NCBI RefSeq assembly: GCF_000613885.1
Contig: NZ_BAJV01000013.1
Span: 47,037 to 111,036 of the forward strand
Origin: Asaia prunellae JCM 25354
Lineage (GTDB): Bacteria; Pseudomonadota; Alphaproteobacteria; Acetobacterales; Acetobacteraceae
Reading direction: 5' to 3'
Length of the DNA stretch: 64,000 bases
The translations under genes and the position numbers were made by a program. Below, piece after piece: positions 55,682 through 64,000 of the stretch; position 1 is the stretch's first letter, and each line of letters opens with the position of its first letter. The notes below the pieces were generated by a model that worked only from the letters and a program-made list of their open reading frames with translations, made no database searches and was not told the DNA's origin.

Positions 55682-57700
55682 ATGAAACCCAGCCGTCGGC
55701 ATTTCCTCGGTCTTGGTGCTGCTACTCTGGCTGGGGCCATGCTCCCTGAAAATCTGAGACAGGCACTGGCTATTCCTGCCCATCGTGAAACGGGCACAAT
55801 CATGGATGTAAAACACGTCGTGATCCTGATGCAGGAAAACCGTGCTTTTGATCATTACTTCGGCTCTCTGCGTGGCGTACGTGGATATGGTGACCCGCAC
55901 GCCGAAATTCAGGCTGATGGCAGCTCGGTTTTCGCACAGAAGGACGGAAACGGCCGCGCTATCTGGCCATTTCTTTTCGACACCGTTCACACATCAGCAG
56001 CCTGTCTGAAAAGTCTCGATCATAGCTGGAAAGGCACACAGGCAGCGTGGAACGAATGGGATAGCTGGGTGCCCCATAAAACACCCATGACCATGGGCTA
56101 TTTCACCCGCAAGGAAATACCGTATTACTATGCGCTGGCAGACGCATTCACCATCTGTGACGCCTATCATGCCTCACTCTTCGGGCCGACCAACCCGAAC
56201 CGCCTCTATTTCTTCACCGGTACGAGCGGGCTTTCGGTCGGTGCAACTGGCAAACAGGCTGTCGATAATGTCGATGACGGCAACTGGTCGGCCGACATGG
56301 CGCATGACAATCCCAAATTCATCCCGTTTGACTGGACGACCTATCCCGAACGATTGCAGGAAGCCGGGGTAAGCTGGAAATTCTACCAGGAATACGACAA
56401 TTTCGGTGATAACCCCCTCGCCTCGTTCCGCCAGTTCCGTAATCTCGACCATAAGGACTGGCGCTATCAGAACGCCCGCTCCATTGTTCCCGGTTCGAAC
56501 AAGGAGAACATGCACGAACTTGAAGGCCGCTATCTGCTCGATGCGTTCGAGCATGACATTACCAGTGGCACCCTGCCTCAAGTCTCCTGGATTGTACCCC
56601 CGGCTGCCTTGTCAGAACACCCTGAAGCACCGCCCGGATTTGGCGAACATCTGATCTCGAAGCTGATCGATATCTTTGTCCGTCACCCCGAGACCTGGGC
56701 GAAAACCGTCTTCATCCTCAATTACGACGAGAATGACGGCTTCTTTGACCACGTGCCGCCACCGGTACCATCACTGGCCAATCAGGGAGGTCAGACAGTC
56801 CCGACAACAGGCGAGGATTATCATGGTGAACCCGTGGGGCTTGGCCCGCGTGTGCCTGCCCTGATCATTTCGCCCTGGACAAAAGGCGGCTGGGTCAATT
56901 CGCAGGTTTTCGACCATACTTCGGTGATCCGGTTTCTGGAGAAGCGGTTTGGTGTCATGTGTCCGACCATCACACCCTGGAGACGCGCTGTTTGCGGCGA
57001 TCTCACTTCAGCTTTTGATTTCGAAAATCCCGATGCCGCATGGACTGCCGAGCTTCCCAATACCGATGACTACCTACCGCAGACACGCCTGTCCTGCGCT
57101 CACCCACCCCCGCTCGTACCGGAAAAAGGGAGCCTGCCAGTACAGGAAGCAGGACAGAGACCAAGCCGTGCCCTGCCCTATCGTTTCGATGTCGAAGTCC
57201 GTCCCGATGAGCCTGCAAAACTCCGCTTCATCAATACCGGAACTCAGGGTGTGGTGTTCCGTATCCGCCAGACCGGCAAGGCCAGCGAGCATCTCACCGT
57301 TGCAGCAGGGCAATCCAGCGCGTTTCCCTGCATAAGCAGGGGCATCGTTGAAGTTTATGGACCAGATGGCTTCTACCGTTTTTTCCGACCAGAAACCGGC
57401 ATCGGTTTTTCTCTTGAGACACCTCTCAAGACATCAAGGCTAGTTCTCTCCTGTACTGCGCCATCAGCCGTCAAAGCGCAGGTTCTGAATCATTATAGCG
57501 GGAAGATTGATGAACAAGTCATCGACAGGAACCCGGGCCTTTTTGAAATCAGCAATCTCACTACCAGCCATCACTGGTATCATCTCGAACTGAAAGATGA
57601 ATCAGGAAAAACCCTCCTTGCACTTGCAGGCCATGTACAGACCGGCCAACCAAGCCACTCTGATCCGCACATGGGTCAGGCACCACCTGCGCGCAGATAA
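55682..57700 (+). CDS. Phospholipase C, phosphocholine-specific type
   Basis: Exported phospholipase C of the acid-phosphatase-like superfamily (PlcN/PlcH type), 672 residues. A twin-arginine signal is clear (PSRRHFLGLGAATLAGAML). The catalytic start VVILMQENRAFDHYFGSLRG with the Glu-Asn pair, the FGPTNPNRLYFFTG stretch and NYDENDGFFDHVPPP metal/active-site motif are all visible. Two C-terminal beta domains (from about residue 500, DUF756-like) close the protein. It should release the phosphorylated head group from phospholipids outside the inner membrane. Tandem with a TBDR, so released product and uptake may be linked. Confidence 0.9.
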   Translation: MKPSRRHFLGLGAATLAGAMLPENLRQALAIPAHRETGTIMDVKHVVILMQENRAFDHYFGSLRGVRGYGDPHAEIQADGSSVFAQKDGNGRAIWPFLFDTVHTSAACLKSLDHSWKGTQAAWNEWDSWVPHKTPMTMGYFTRKEIPYYYALADAFTICDAYHASLFGPTNPNRLYFFTGTSGLSVGATGKQAVDNVDDGNWSADMAHDNPKFIPFDWTTYPERLQEAGVSWKFYQEYDNFGDNPLASFRQFRNLDHKDWRYQNARSIVPGSNKENMHELEGRYLLDAFEHDITSGTLPQVSWIVPPAALSEHPEAPPGFGEHLISKLIDIFVRHPETWAKTVFILNYDENDGFFDHVPPPVPSLANQGGQTVPTTGEDYHGEPVGLGPRVPALIISPWTKGGWVNSQVFDHTSVIRFLEKRFGVMCPTITPWRRAVCGDLTSAFDFENPDAAWTAELPNTDDYLPQTRLSCAHPPPLVPEKGSLPVQEAGQRPSRALPYRFDVEVRPDEPAKLRFINTGTQGVVFRIRQTGKASEHLTVAAGQSSAFPCISRGIVEVYGPDGFYRFFRPETGIGFSLETPLKTSRLVLSCTAPSAVKAQVLNHYSGKIDEQVIDRNPGLFEISNLTTSHHWYHLELKDESGKTLLALAGHVQTGQPSHSDPHMGQAPPARR

Positions 57701-57853
57701 TGTCTGCTCGTCGGTGACAGGTGCGCGACATAAAACAGGCCGGAATCCATTTTTTGGGCGGAGAGTATTAGCGCAGCGTGCCACCGGGGTAAGGAATGAA
57801 CCGTTGCTGCCTCATGGTGTAACAAATATGATGAGATTGATCCCTGTCGTGAA

Positions 57854-57881
57854 TTGACAGAGCAGATACTGACGCTAGGGT
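57854..57881 (+). promoter_or_regulatory. Candidate promoter of riboswitch transcript
   Basis: TTGACA (57854-57859) followed after 16 bases by TAGGGT (57876-57881). The -35 is perfect, the -10 weak, but the place just ahead of the riboswitch is right. Confidence 0.4.
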
Positions 57882-57885
57882 CGCG

Positions 57886-58062
57886 GGCGATGGTTCCCGC
57901 CTGCCGGGATGAAAAGGGAACATGGTCCAAGGCCATGACTGCCCCCGCAACTGTAGGTGTCGAGAATGATAACGCGGGTCATACCGACCCAGCCACTGGA
58001 TTATCCCTCCGGGAAGGCCTGTTATCAGTCAGTGACGCACAAGTCAGGAGACCTGCCATCAC
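57886..58062 (+). promoter_or_regulatory. Cobalamin riboswitch
   Basis: AdoCbl-type riboswitch. Conserved blocks in order: GGGATGAAAAGGGAACATGG, then GCCCCCGCAACTGTAGG, then CAGCCACTGG followed by CCGGGAAGGC, and the B12 box AGTCAGGAGACCTGCC (58042-58057). Downstream, GGGCGGG (58087-58093) and CCCGCCC (58119-58125) can form a stem before the start codon at 58162, a candidate expression platform. Cobalamin binding would be expected to lower expression of the receptor that follows. Confidence 0.93.
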
Positions 58063-58161
58063 GCATGGTCACGGACGAGAACCAACGGGCGGGGTGTCCC
58101 GAAGGTGGCAGGTGCAAACCCGCCCATCGTAGTGATGTGAAACCGGGATAGATCCACCATC

Positions 58162-60368
58162 ATGCGCCCTTTGCGCCCCTTCAGATCGCTTCTCCTTGCA
58201 GGGTTGCCCCTTCTCTCTTTCTCTCAGGCAGCCGCACAGGACCAGAACACGGCCGATGAATACATTACAGCCCACGGCCAGAGCACCGCTGAATGCCCGA
58301 CCGGCCATTGGCGGTAAACTCGGCTGAGTCTGCAACATAACCCCGCATCGATCGCCGTGATCGACCGGAAGATCATATCCCAGCGCGGCTATGCCCAGGC
58401 CGAGCAGGCTGCTGACGCGGCCCCCGGGGTAACGTCAGGCGGCTCACCAGGCAATCCGGCGCAACTCATGATGCGTGGCTTCAGCGGGAACCAGATCCTT
58501 ATCCTACGCGACGGCTTCTATTTCGGTCCTACGACCATGGTCAACCGCCCGCTCAATGCCTTTAATCTTGAAGCGGTCGAAGTACTCAAAGGCCCTTCTT
58601 CCGTTCTCTATGGGCAAGGCGCCGTGGGCGGCACGGTCGATATGCGGACACGTAGTCCCGATCCTGATCATGCCCATCTGGATACGTTGGTATCCTACGG
58701 CAGCTTCAACAGCTGGAACGCCGGAATAGGCGGTTCCATTCCGTTATCTCCCAGTCTTGCACTACGCAGCGACTTCAGCCGCACCTCGTCAGACGGTTAC
58801 GTGAAGGGCGCCAATCCCCATAGCAACGACTGGACGACAACCCTCCTTTGGCATCCGGTCAGGAATTTCTCTGTGCGGCTGGGGATGGATTACCTGACAG
58901 ACGAACTCTCGACCTATTACGGTGCGCCCCTCATCCCCGGCACTGCCGTTCAGGATGCAACTGGCGGGCTTCTCCACTCGTCAAACGGTCTCGTCATCAG
59001 CAAGTCATCCCTTTGGCGCAACTACAATGTCGCCAATCCGCGCGCCAGTTCGGTCAACGCCACTCCGACCCTGCATATTAACTGGATCCTCAACGATCGC
59101 ATCACCCTCCATGACAAGGCTTATTTCACCTATGCAAAAAGACGATGGGACAATGCAGAAACCTACAGCTATGTCTCAGGTCTGAACGCTGTTGATGCTC
59201 ATGGGAACCAGATCCTGCCTGGACGAATTGGCCGGGACCGCTTCTATGTCTATCAAAACCAGCATCAGGTCGGTGATACAGTCGATGCCCGGTTCGACAG
59301 CAGACTGTTCGGGCTGAAAAACCGTCTGGTGATTGGCGGAGACGCTATTACATACGGTTTATCCGCAATCGTGGTTTTCCCGATGCCAGTTATGCCGATA
59401 GTGTCTCACTGGTCAGCCCTGAGCGCGGAGTTCTGGGTGCCTTCGAGGGTGAGTACCCCTACCGGAAATCTCCGACAACCATGATCGATGCAGGCATGTT
59501 CCTCGAAGACATGCTCTCGCTCACACCCAAACTTCGTCTGGTCGGTGGCTTTCGCTATGACTGGCTTTCTCTCGACAGGCAGAATTACAACCAGAGTGGT
59601 CAGTTCAGTACCTCTACAAGCTTCAAGGGTCATTATAATCCTGCCAATTTCCGCCTGGGGCCGGTTTACGATCTTTTCCCTTCAGTAAGCCTTTACGGCG
59701 TCTATACGACAGCGGAAGATCCGCCAGGTTCCAATCTGTTCATCGCCAATCGGGGTCAGTTCAGCGGCCTGAGTCATTCACGCCAAGGTGAAATCGGTAT
59801 CAAGGCCAAAACGTTCTCCGGGCATGTCATTGCCACACTCTCGCTTTTCGATATCCGCCGTACCAGAATTCTGGTTCAGACTGGCCAGGACACCATATCA
59901 ACAGCCGGAAGCCAGCACTCACGTGGCGTTGAGGCGCAAATAGACTGGCATCTGAACAAATATTGGTATTTCTCGAGTAATGTTGCATATACAGACGCGC
60001 ATTACGGTACTTTCTATCCAGATGCCACAATCAACGCCTCTGGTAATCAGATACCAAACATCCCTGCAGTAACAGCCAATCTCTGGGCAGTATGGTCTTC
60101 TGCATTTGACCTGCCTGTCGATCTGGGTACAGGCATGCGCTATGTTTCGGCACGTAAAGGCGATTTCGCCAATACGCTCTCACTCAAGGATTATGCCTTG
60201 GTGAACGTCTTTACAGCATGGCATATCCGCAAAAACTTCACGCTTTATGGCCGCATTGACAACATCGGCAACAAGCATTTTGTCCAGTGGGCTGACACGA
60301 GTTATCCATCCGAAGTCCTGATTGGTGCGCCGCGATCATTCTCGGTCAGCATGCAGGCTGGATTTTAA
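58162..60368 (+). CDS. B12-riboswitch-controlled siderophore-type TBDR, frameshifted
   Basis: Outer-membrane receptor of about 735 residues with the FhuA/siderophore-type plug: ASIAVIDRKIISQRGYAQAE, PAQLMMRGFSGNQILILRDG, LEAVEVLKGPSSVLYGQGAV. The start ATG at 58162 gives the signal peptide LRPFRSLLLAGLPLLSFSQA. Between about 58285 and 58335 the frame is disturbed (an in-frame TAA; DRPLAVNSAES-like text in another frame). It is disturbed again at about 59370, where YGLS should continue NRGFPDASYADSVSLVSPER; an extra C repairs the latter. It ends MQAGF. Regulation by cobalamin suggests that the ligand is a corrinoid or related compound rather than a siderophore, although it does not look like classical BtuB. 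Confidence 0.82.
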
Positions 60369-60399
60369 TCCCAATAGAACGCAGGACAATATGACTTAC

Positions 60400-60430
60400 C
60401 TCAGGGGCAGAAAACCTCTCCGCCCCTGAG
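60400..60430 (+). terminator. Intrinsic terminator after TBDR
   Basis: CTCAGGGGC (60400-60408) and GCCCCTGAG (60422-60430) form a perfect nine-pair stem shortly after the receptor stop. No strong T run follows. Confidence 0.6.
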
Positions 60431-60482
60431 ACCGTACACGGTAGAACTTCTGAACTGGCGGTTGTCGAGCCAGTTCATCCTG

Positions 60483-61318
60483 TTACGCACGCGGCTCTTT
60501 ACCTTCGGGAAAAAGAGAAATCAGCCGATTTACACGACGTGTCATTCTCGGATGAGTCATCAGGATCTCGCGACAGAAACCGGCAAAACCGGGCACATGC
60601 CTCTCCTGTGCGACAAAAGCAGCGGGATTCATGCTGTGATTCAGCCTTTTTGCGCCACAAGCAATCATCTGCAACGCAGTCTGTGCATCTCTCTTGTTGT
60701 CGACCAGTGACGCACCGACAGCGTCACAGCTGTATTCGCGCGCGCGGGAATAAGCCGGATAAAGAAAGGGAACGAAGCTTGCCGGCATACGCACAAACTC
60801 CTTGAGCGAGTTAAGATGACCCAGAACATGATGGGCAATCTCATGGCCCATCACGAACCGGAGCTGTGCATCCTCTTCGGCTTCAACGATCGCGGAGGTC
60901 AGCAGAACATAGCGCCCTCGCGAAAGACGCAAGGCAAGCGCATTCATTACGCCATGAGAATTATAGATAAATGCTTGAGGAATCTCAGATAACCCCAGTT
61001 TCTGGCTCACTTCTACGAAAACCGTATAAAGTTCTGGAAACTGCTCATCAGTCAGAGCAACCATATTGCCAAACATATGCGCCCGAAACAATGCTGCAAG
61101 AAATTTGAGTAAAACCCAGGCTATAACGCCATAGATAACAGCGAAAATCAGGAACACGATTCCGCGCGGCTGAATAAGAAAGCTCAGGATCAGCAATAGC
61201 CATATCATAGCCCCGATGACAGTCAGAGCTGCACCGTAACGACCCTCTTTCGGATGCCTGTATATTTTTATATCTGGTGCATGATTGCCCCTGTCAGAAA
61301 ATTTCCACTATCAGTCAT
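60483..61318 (-). CDS. M48 family membrane metalloprotease
   Basis: Zinc metalloprotease of the HtpX/M48 group. Two N-terminal membrane helices (IWLLLILSFLIQPRGIVFLI and the next) are followed by the HEIAHH zinc motif in FVMGHEIAHHVLGHLNS and the downstream Glu in YSRAREYSCDAVGASL. The clear frame starts at 61208. Upstream text in the same frame (KIYRHPKEGRYGAALTVIGA) looks coding and joins, by one added T at about 61300, to an ATG at 61318 (MTDSGNF); the true N-terminus is probably there. Likely role in membrane protein quality control. Confidence 0.8.
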
Positions 61319-61490
61319 GTATATTAAATATTGAGTCAATATATGTCGTAATTATTCAATATCTATATTTAATGTGTTTCTGATCAGAAAGAAAACTGCT
61401 GAGCAGTATAGGGCACTGGTCCATGGTTTCTGACGCCTGGTTTGCGCTCCCATCCACAACCAAGCTATCCTGAGGCAAAACATCGGAAGG

Positions 61491-62713
61491 GTGGGTATGA
61501 ACGATCTGACTGCGGTCCTGGCAGATATTGGTATTTTTGTCTGCGTCCCCTGGATGCTGTGGCGCCTGCTTGGACGTATCATACCCATTGCCGTTATACC
61601 GATCCTGATTGGTATCATGGCAGCTGTATGGCATCTGCCACTGCAGAAAATCGGTATCCCGTCCTTTTATGGTGATACGATCGGGTGGATTGCCGTACTT
61701 GTTCTGGCCTTCACCGCCGGCATGGAAATGTGGCAGCATCCGGAAGGAGAACCCTCAGCAAATACCCTTCCCAAACCGGGCCTGCTTCGCTTGCTGGGTG
61801 GCGCCGCTATCGCCCTCGGCGGTCCGTTTCTGATTGGTTCCCTGCTTGTCTATTTCTTCTTTCTGCCTCTTCCCGGATGGCATGCACCTTCCGTAACACC
61901 TTTTATCGCTGCGGCCTCCATCGGTCTTTGCATCGCTGTCAGCGCACTTCCCGTACTCATCGGCATTGTCCGTGAGCTTCCTGTTGCAGACAAACCCATC
62001 GGCCAGCTTGCTCTGAAACTCGCTGTTATTGATGACGCCACATTATGGATCGGTCTGGCCGTTTTACAGATTGCCGCAGAACGTCAGGCTGCCATGCATA
62101 GCTGGGGAGTAAGGGAAGCAGGCGCAGTGATTCTACTGATACTTCTGGCTGCCGGTGGATCATTGGCATCCCGACACTTTCGAAATCCGCCACGCTTTCT
62201 GGTCTGGGCTGTCGTTCCACTTTATCTGAGCCTGGGTTCCTGGGCGAGCATGACGCTCGGGTTGCATGAACTGATCGGGGCTTATTTCGCCGGGGCGTTC
62301 ATGCCACCTTCATGGGTGAGACGTCTGCCCTTCGAGCTATCTCGACCTCTGCACTCGTATGGGTAGCCCCGCTCTTCTTCGGCCATAGCGGCCTGCATAT
62401 CAATGGTGATGCCCTCACCTGGCCTTCAGTGCTGGCTTCTCTTTCACTTGTGGCCATTTCGATCGTGGTCAAAATGGGTTCAATATACATCTTTCCGCCC
62501 TCCCAGGGTCTGTCACGTCGTCAGACACTCGGCTTGGGAGCCTTGCTGCAGTGTAAAGGACTGATGGAGATTGTGGCTGCAACCATTCTGCACGAACAGG
62601 GTATGTTGTCAGAATTTGCCTTTGCCTCCCTGATGGTCCTGGCCGTCATTTCTACCCTCCTGACTGGGCCTTTGTTTCACTGGCTCAAACCAAAAACGAC
62701 CTCTCCTGCCTGA
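61491..62713 (+). CDS. Cation/proton antiporter (CPA2-like), frameshifted
   Basis: Inner-membrane sodium or potassium/proton exchanger of about 408 residues with 11-12 helices (DIGIFVCVPWMLWRLLGRII; LALKLAVIDDATLWIGLAVL, with the acidic DD pair expected in the ion path). The first frame breaks at about 62335 after RLPFE and continues ISTSALVWVAPLFFGHSGLH in another frame to 62713; CC for C at GAGCT repairs it. No nucleotide-binding domain is attached, unlike YbaL. A terminator overlaps its stop codon. Confidence 0.8.
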
Positions 62714-62724
62714 AAGAGAGGTCG
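62697..62724 (+). terminator. Hairpin terminator of antiporter gene
   Basis: CGACCTCTC (62697-62705) and GAGAGGTCG (62716-62724), nine perfect pairs around the stop codon, followed by CTTCTC. Confidence 0.5.
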
Positions 62725-62856
62725 CTTCTCAAAACCATAAACTATATCGGAATTACCGATTTTTCGCAGTATTTGACACGCTGAGACAAATGTAACTCCT
62801 GAATATTGGGGCATCAGGAGAGAGATTTTGAAAACAATATTTCTTCTCTCCCTGTA

Positions 62857-63696
62857 TCAGCCCTCATAGACAAGGCTATACTGCTGATTTTTTCGTTCAA
62901 TGCGTCCAAAACCATCTTTGCGGAGATGCATTCCAGCAATCAGCACCCGTTCAGAACTAACGAGGTCGAGCAGCCGTGCTCGTGTCTCAGCTGCAAGGCT
63001 CGGGTCCAGGTCGAAAGCAATTGACACATCAGGGCGTGGGATCTGGATCTCTGGGAAATGAACGATGTCCCCCCAGATCAGAAGGCTTCGACCATCGGAT
63101 TCAACACGATAGCCGGTATGCCCCGCCGTATGTCCCGGAAGAGGCACGGCTGTCAGGCCGGGGGATACCTCGCCACCTTCAAAAAGACGTAACCTGTTCC
63201 GGTAATTCTCGAATATCTGACGCGCCATGAAAAAGTTCCCACGCGCCCGCTCACTTGCGCGGCTCAGATTGCCATCATCCTGCCAGAACTCGATTTCTCG
63301 CCTGTGGACGACAAGCTCGGCATTCGGAAAGACGACCTCCCCGTTTTTATCCAAAAGCCCAGCAACATGATCTGGATGAGCATGCGTCAGCAGAATTGTG
63401 TCGACCCCAGAAAACTGCACTCCGGCCTGCGGAAGATTGGACGCCAAAAGACCTCCCCATTGCCTGAAACCACCAGCCCCGGCGTCAATCAGGACCGTGC
63501 GACCACCTCCGCGTACCAGAAAGCAGTTTATATGAATGGAGGAGGTATCCTTCACCCCCGCTTCATCTTCCATCCGCGCGGCATCCGAGGGCTCGATATT
63601 CGAGAGGAGATCAAGACTGGCGCTCAGAGTGCCGTCGCTGATCGCCGTGACTGTGAAATCTCCGACCTGCTGGGAGGGGAATTGTGTAGTCGGCAT
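62857..63696 (-). CDS. MBL-fold metallohydrolase
   Basis: Metallo-beta-lactamase fold hydrolase, 279 residues from the ATG at 63696 (AGGAAAG five bases upstream). Metal motifs are ILLTHAHPDHVAGLL (HxHxDH), PLPGHTAGHTGY and LLIWGDIVHFPE (Asp), with a last His in IAGMHLRKDGFG. It resembles lactonase-like or quorum-quenching-type family members such as AttM/AiiB relatives, but the substrate cannot be fixed. Confidence 0.85.
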   Translation of the reverse strand: MPTTQFPSQQVGDFTVTAISDGTLSASLDLLSNIEPSDAARMEDEAGVKDTSSIHINCFLVRGGGRTVLIDAGAGGFRQWGGLLASNLPQAGVQFSGVDTILLTHAHPDHVAGLLDKNGEVVFPNAELVVHRREIEFWQDDGNLSRASERARGNFFMARQIFENYRNRLRLFEGGEVSPGLTAVPLPGHTAGHTGYRVESDGRSLLIWGDIVHFPEIQIPRPDVSIAFDLDPSLAAETRARLLDLVSSERVLIAGMHLRKDGFGRIERKNQQYSLVYEG

Positions 63697-63793
63697 TATT
63701 CTTTCCTGAGTTCTCTGCCTAGCGGTCATTCAGTTACGGGCGTGAATGTCTCTGGTCGGATATCAAAGGCAAAGATTACGGATGGAAAAGTCC

Positions 63794-64000
63794 ATGTTGC
63801 GCTTAATGCTGTCACCGATCTCCTCCATGAATTCTCCTACGAAAGAAGCTGTTCGAAACAATGCCAGCAAAATTGAACGTCGGCAAAGACCGGATATCCA
63901 CGACCGTGTCGGACAGCTTTTACCGAACGGAGAGCGTTATTACGCTCAAGATCACGAGGCACTCGACCGCTTGGAACGAGACAGTCAGGTGCTGAGTTTT
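63794..64000 (+). CDS. Partial unknown protein at window end
   Basis: An open frame runs from an ATG at 63794 (GGAAAAG four bases upstream) or from internal ATGs at 63806 or 63827 to the window end without stop. It begins MLRLMLSPISSMNSPTKEAV and continues with a charged, helix-forming composition (ASKIERRQRPDIHDRVGQLL). I do not recognise it. The 3' part lies outside the window. Confidence 0.4.
   Translation, partial: MLRLMLSPISSMNSPTKEAVRNNASKIERRQRPDIHDRVGQLLPNGERYYAQDHEALDRLERDSQVLSF

Noticed and set aside
55166..55990. 274-codon minus-strand frame across the TBDR/phospholipase junction
   Set aside because: It spans two strongly supported genes on the other strand and has no recognisable domain or ribosome-binding site.

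Overview
The window reads as chromosome of an acetic acid bacterium (Acetobacteraceae, Alphaproteobacteria). Supporting this are the alphaproteobacterial order purC-purS-purQ-purL-bolA-grxD, an Mg-type HemB, several large TonB-dependent receptors (TBDRs), an OprB sugar-type porin, an ELM1-family protein and a C-terminal module seen in Acetobacteraceae Hint-type proteins. The genus cannot be fixed by reading alone.

Layout. 0.4-2.7 kb: a TBDR. 2.8-3.6 kb: a GolD/DthD-like polyol dehydrogenase. 4.0-7.5 kb: compact ethanolamine locus (eutB-eutC-permease) without microcompartment genes. 7.6-12.2 kb (minus): a BMP-type, nucleoside-like ABC importer (two permeases, double ATPase, binding protein). 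12.8-14.5 kb: YbaL-type K+/H+ antiporter. 14.8-17.3 kb: a second TBDR related to the first. 17.6-19.3 kb: a degraded accessory patch (IS5-type fragment, Hint-module fragment, HicB fragment) beside tRNA-Val(CAC). 19.4-22.2 kb (minus): an ELM1-family gene followed by a large conserved gene of unknown function. 22.3-25.7 kb: DEAD-box helicase, ArgE-like deacetylase, aspartoacylase-family hydrolase. 25.7-30.4 kb: glyA, amino-acid permease, hemB, yraN, a His-rich secreted protein. 30.5-38.4 kb (minus): grxD, bolA, purL, purQ, a Rap1a/Tai-like gene, purS, purC, a sugar MFS transporter and purB. 38.6-41.6 kb: TerC-like protein, lytic transglycosylase, cinA. 41.7-47.1 kb: a heme acquisition locus (heme-degrading monooxygenase, hmuVUT, divergent receptor, Fur-like box between). 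47.2-48.5 kb: DUF817 and DUF2809 membrane proteins. 48.6-53.1 kb: LysR regulator divergent from a solute-binding protein, an MHS transporter and an OprB porin. 53.3-57.7 kb: a TBDR in tandem with a Tat-exported phospholipase C. 57.9-60.4 kb: a cobalamin riboswitch in front of a siderophore-type TBDR. 60.5-64 kb: M48 protease, cation/H+ antiporter, MBL hydrolase and the start of an unknown gene.

The dominant technical feature is the number of broken reading frames. More than twenty places across about eighteen genes show a switch of frame in the middle of a recognisable protein. Nearly all can be repaired by adding one base to a short homopolymer (GG to GGG, CC to CCC and so on), and I found none that needed a base removed. 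They hit housekeeping genes such as purL as well as accessory genes. I therefore read most of them as consensus errors (undercalled homopolymers) rather than pseudogenes, and annotate such genes as CDS over their full span with the shift noted.

Functionally the window is rich in outer-membrane uptake: five TBDRs, one porin, a heme system and a B12-controlled receptor. EutBC needs adenosylcobalamin, so the B12-riboswitch receptor may supply its cofactor; that link is an inference.
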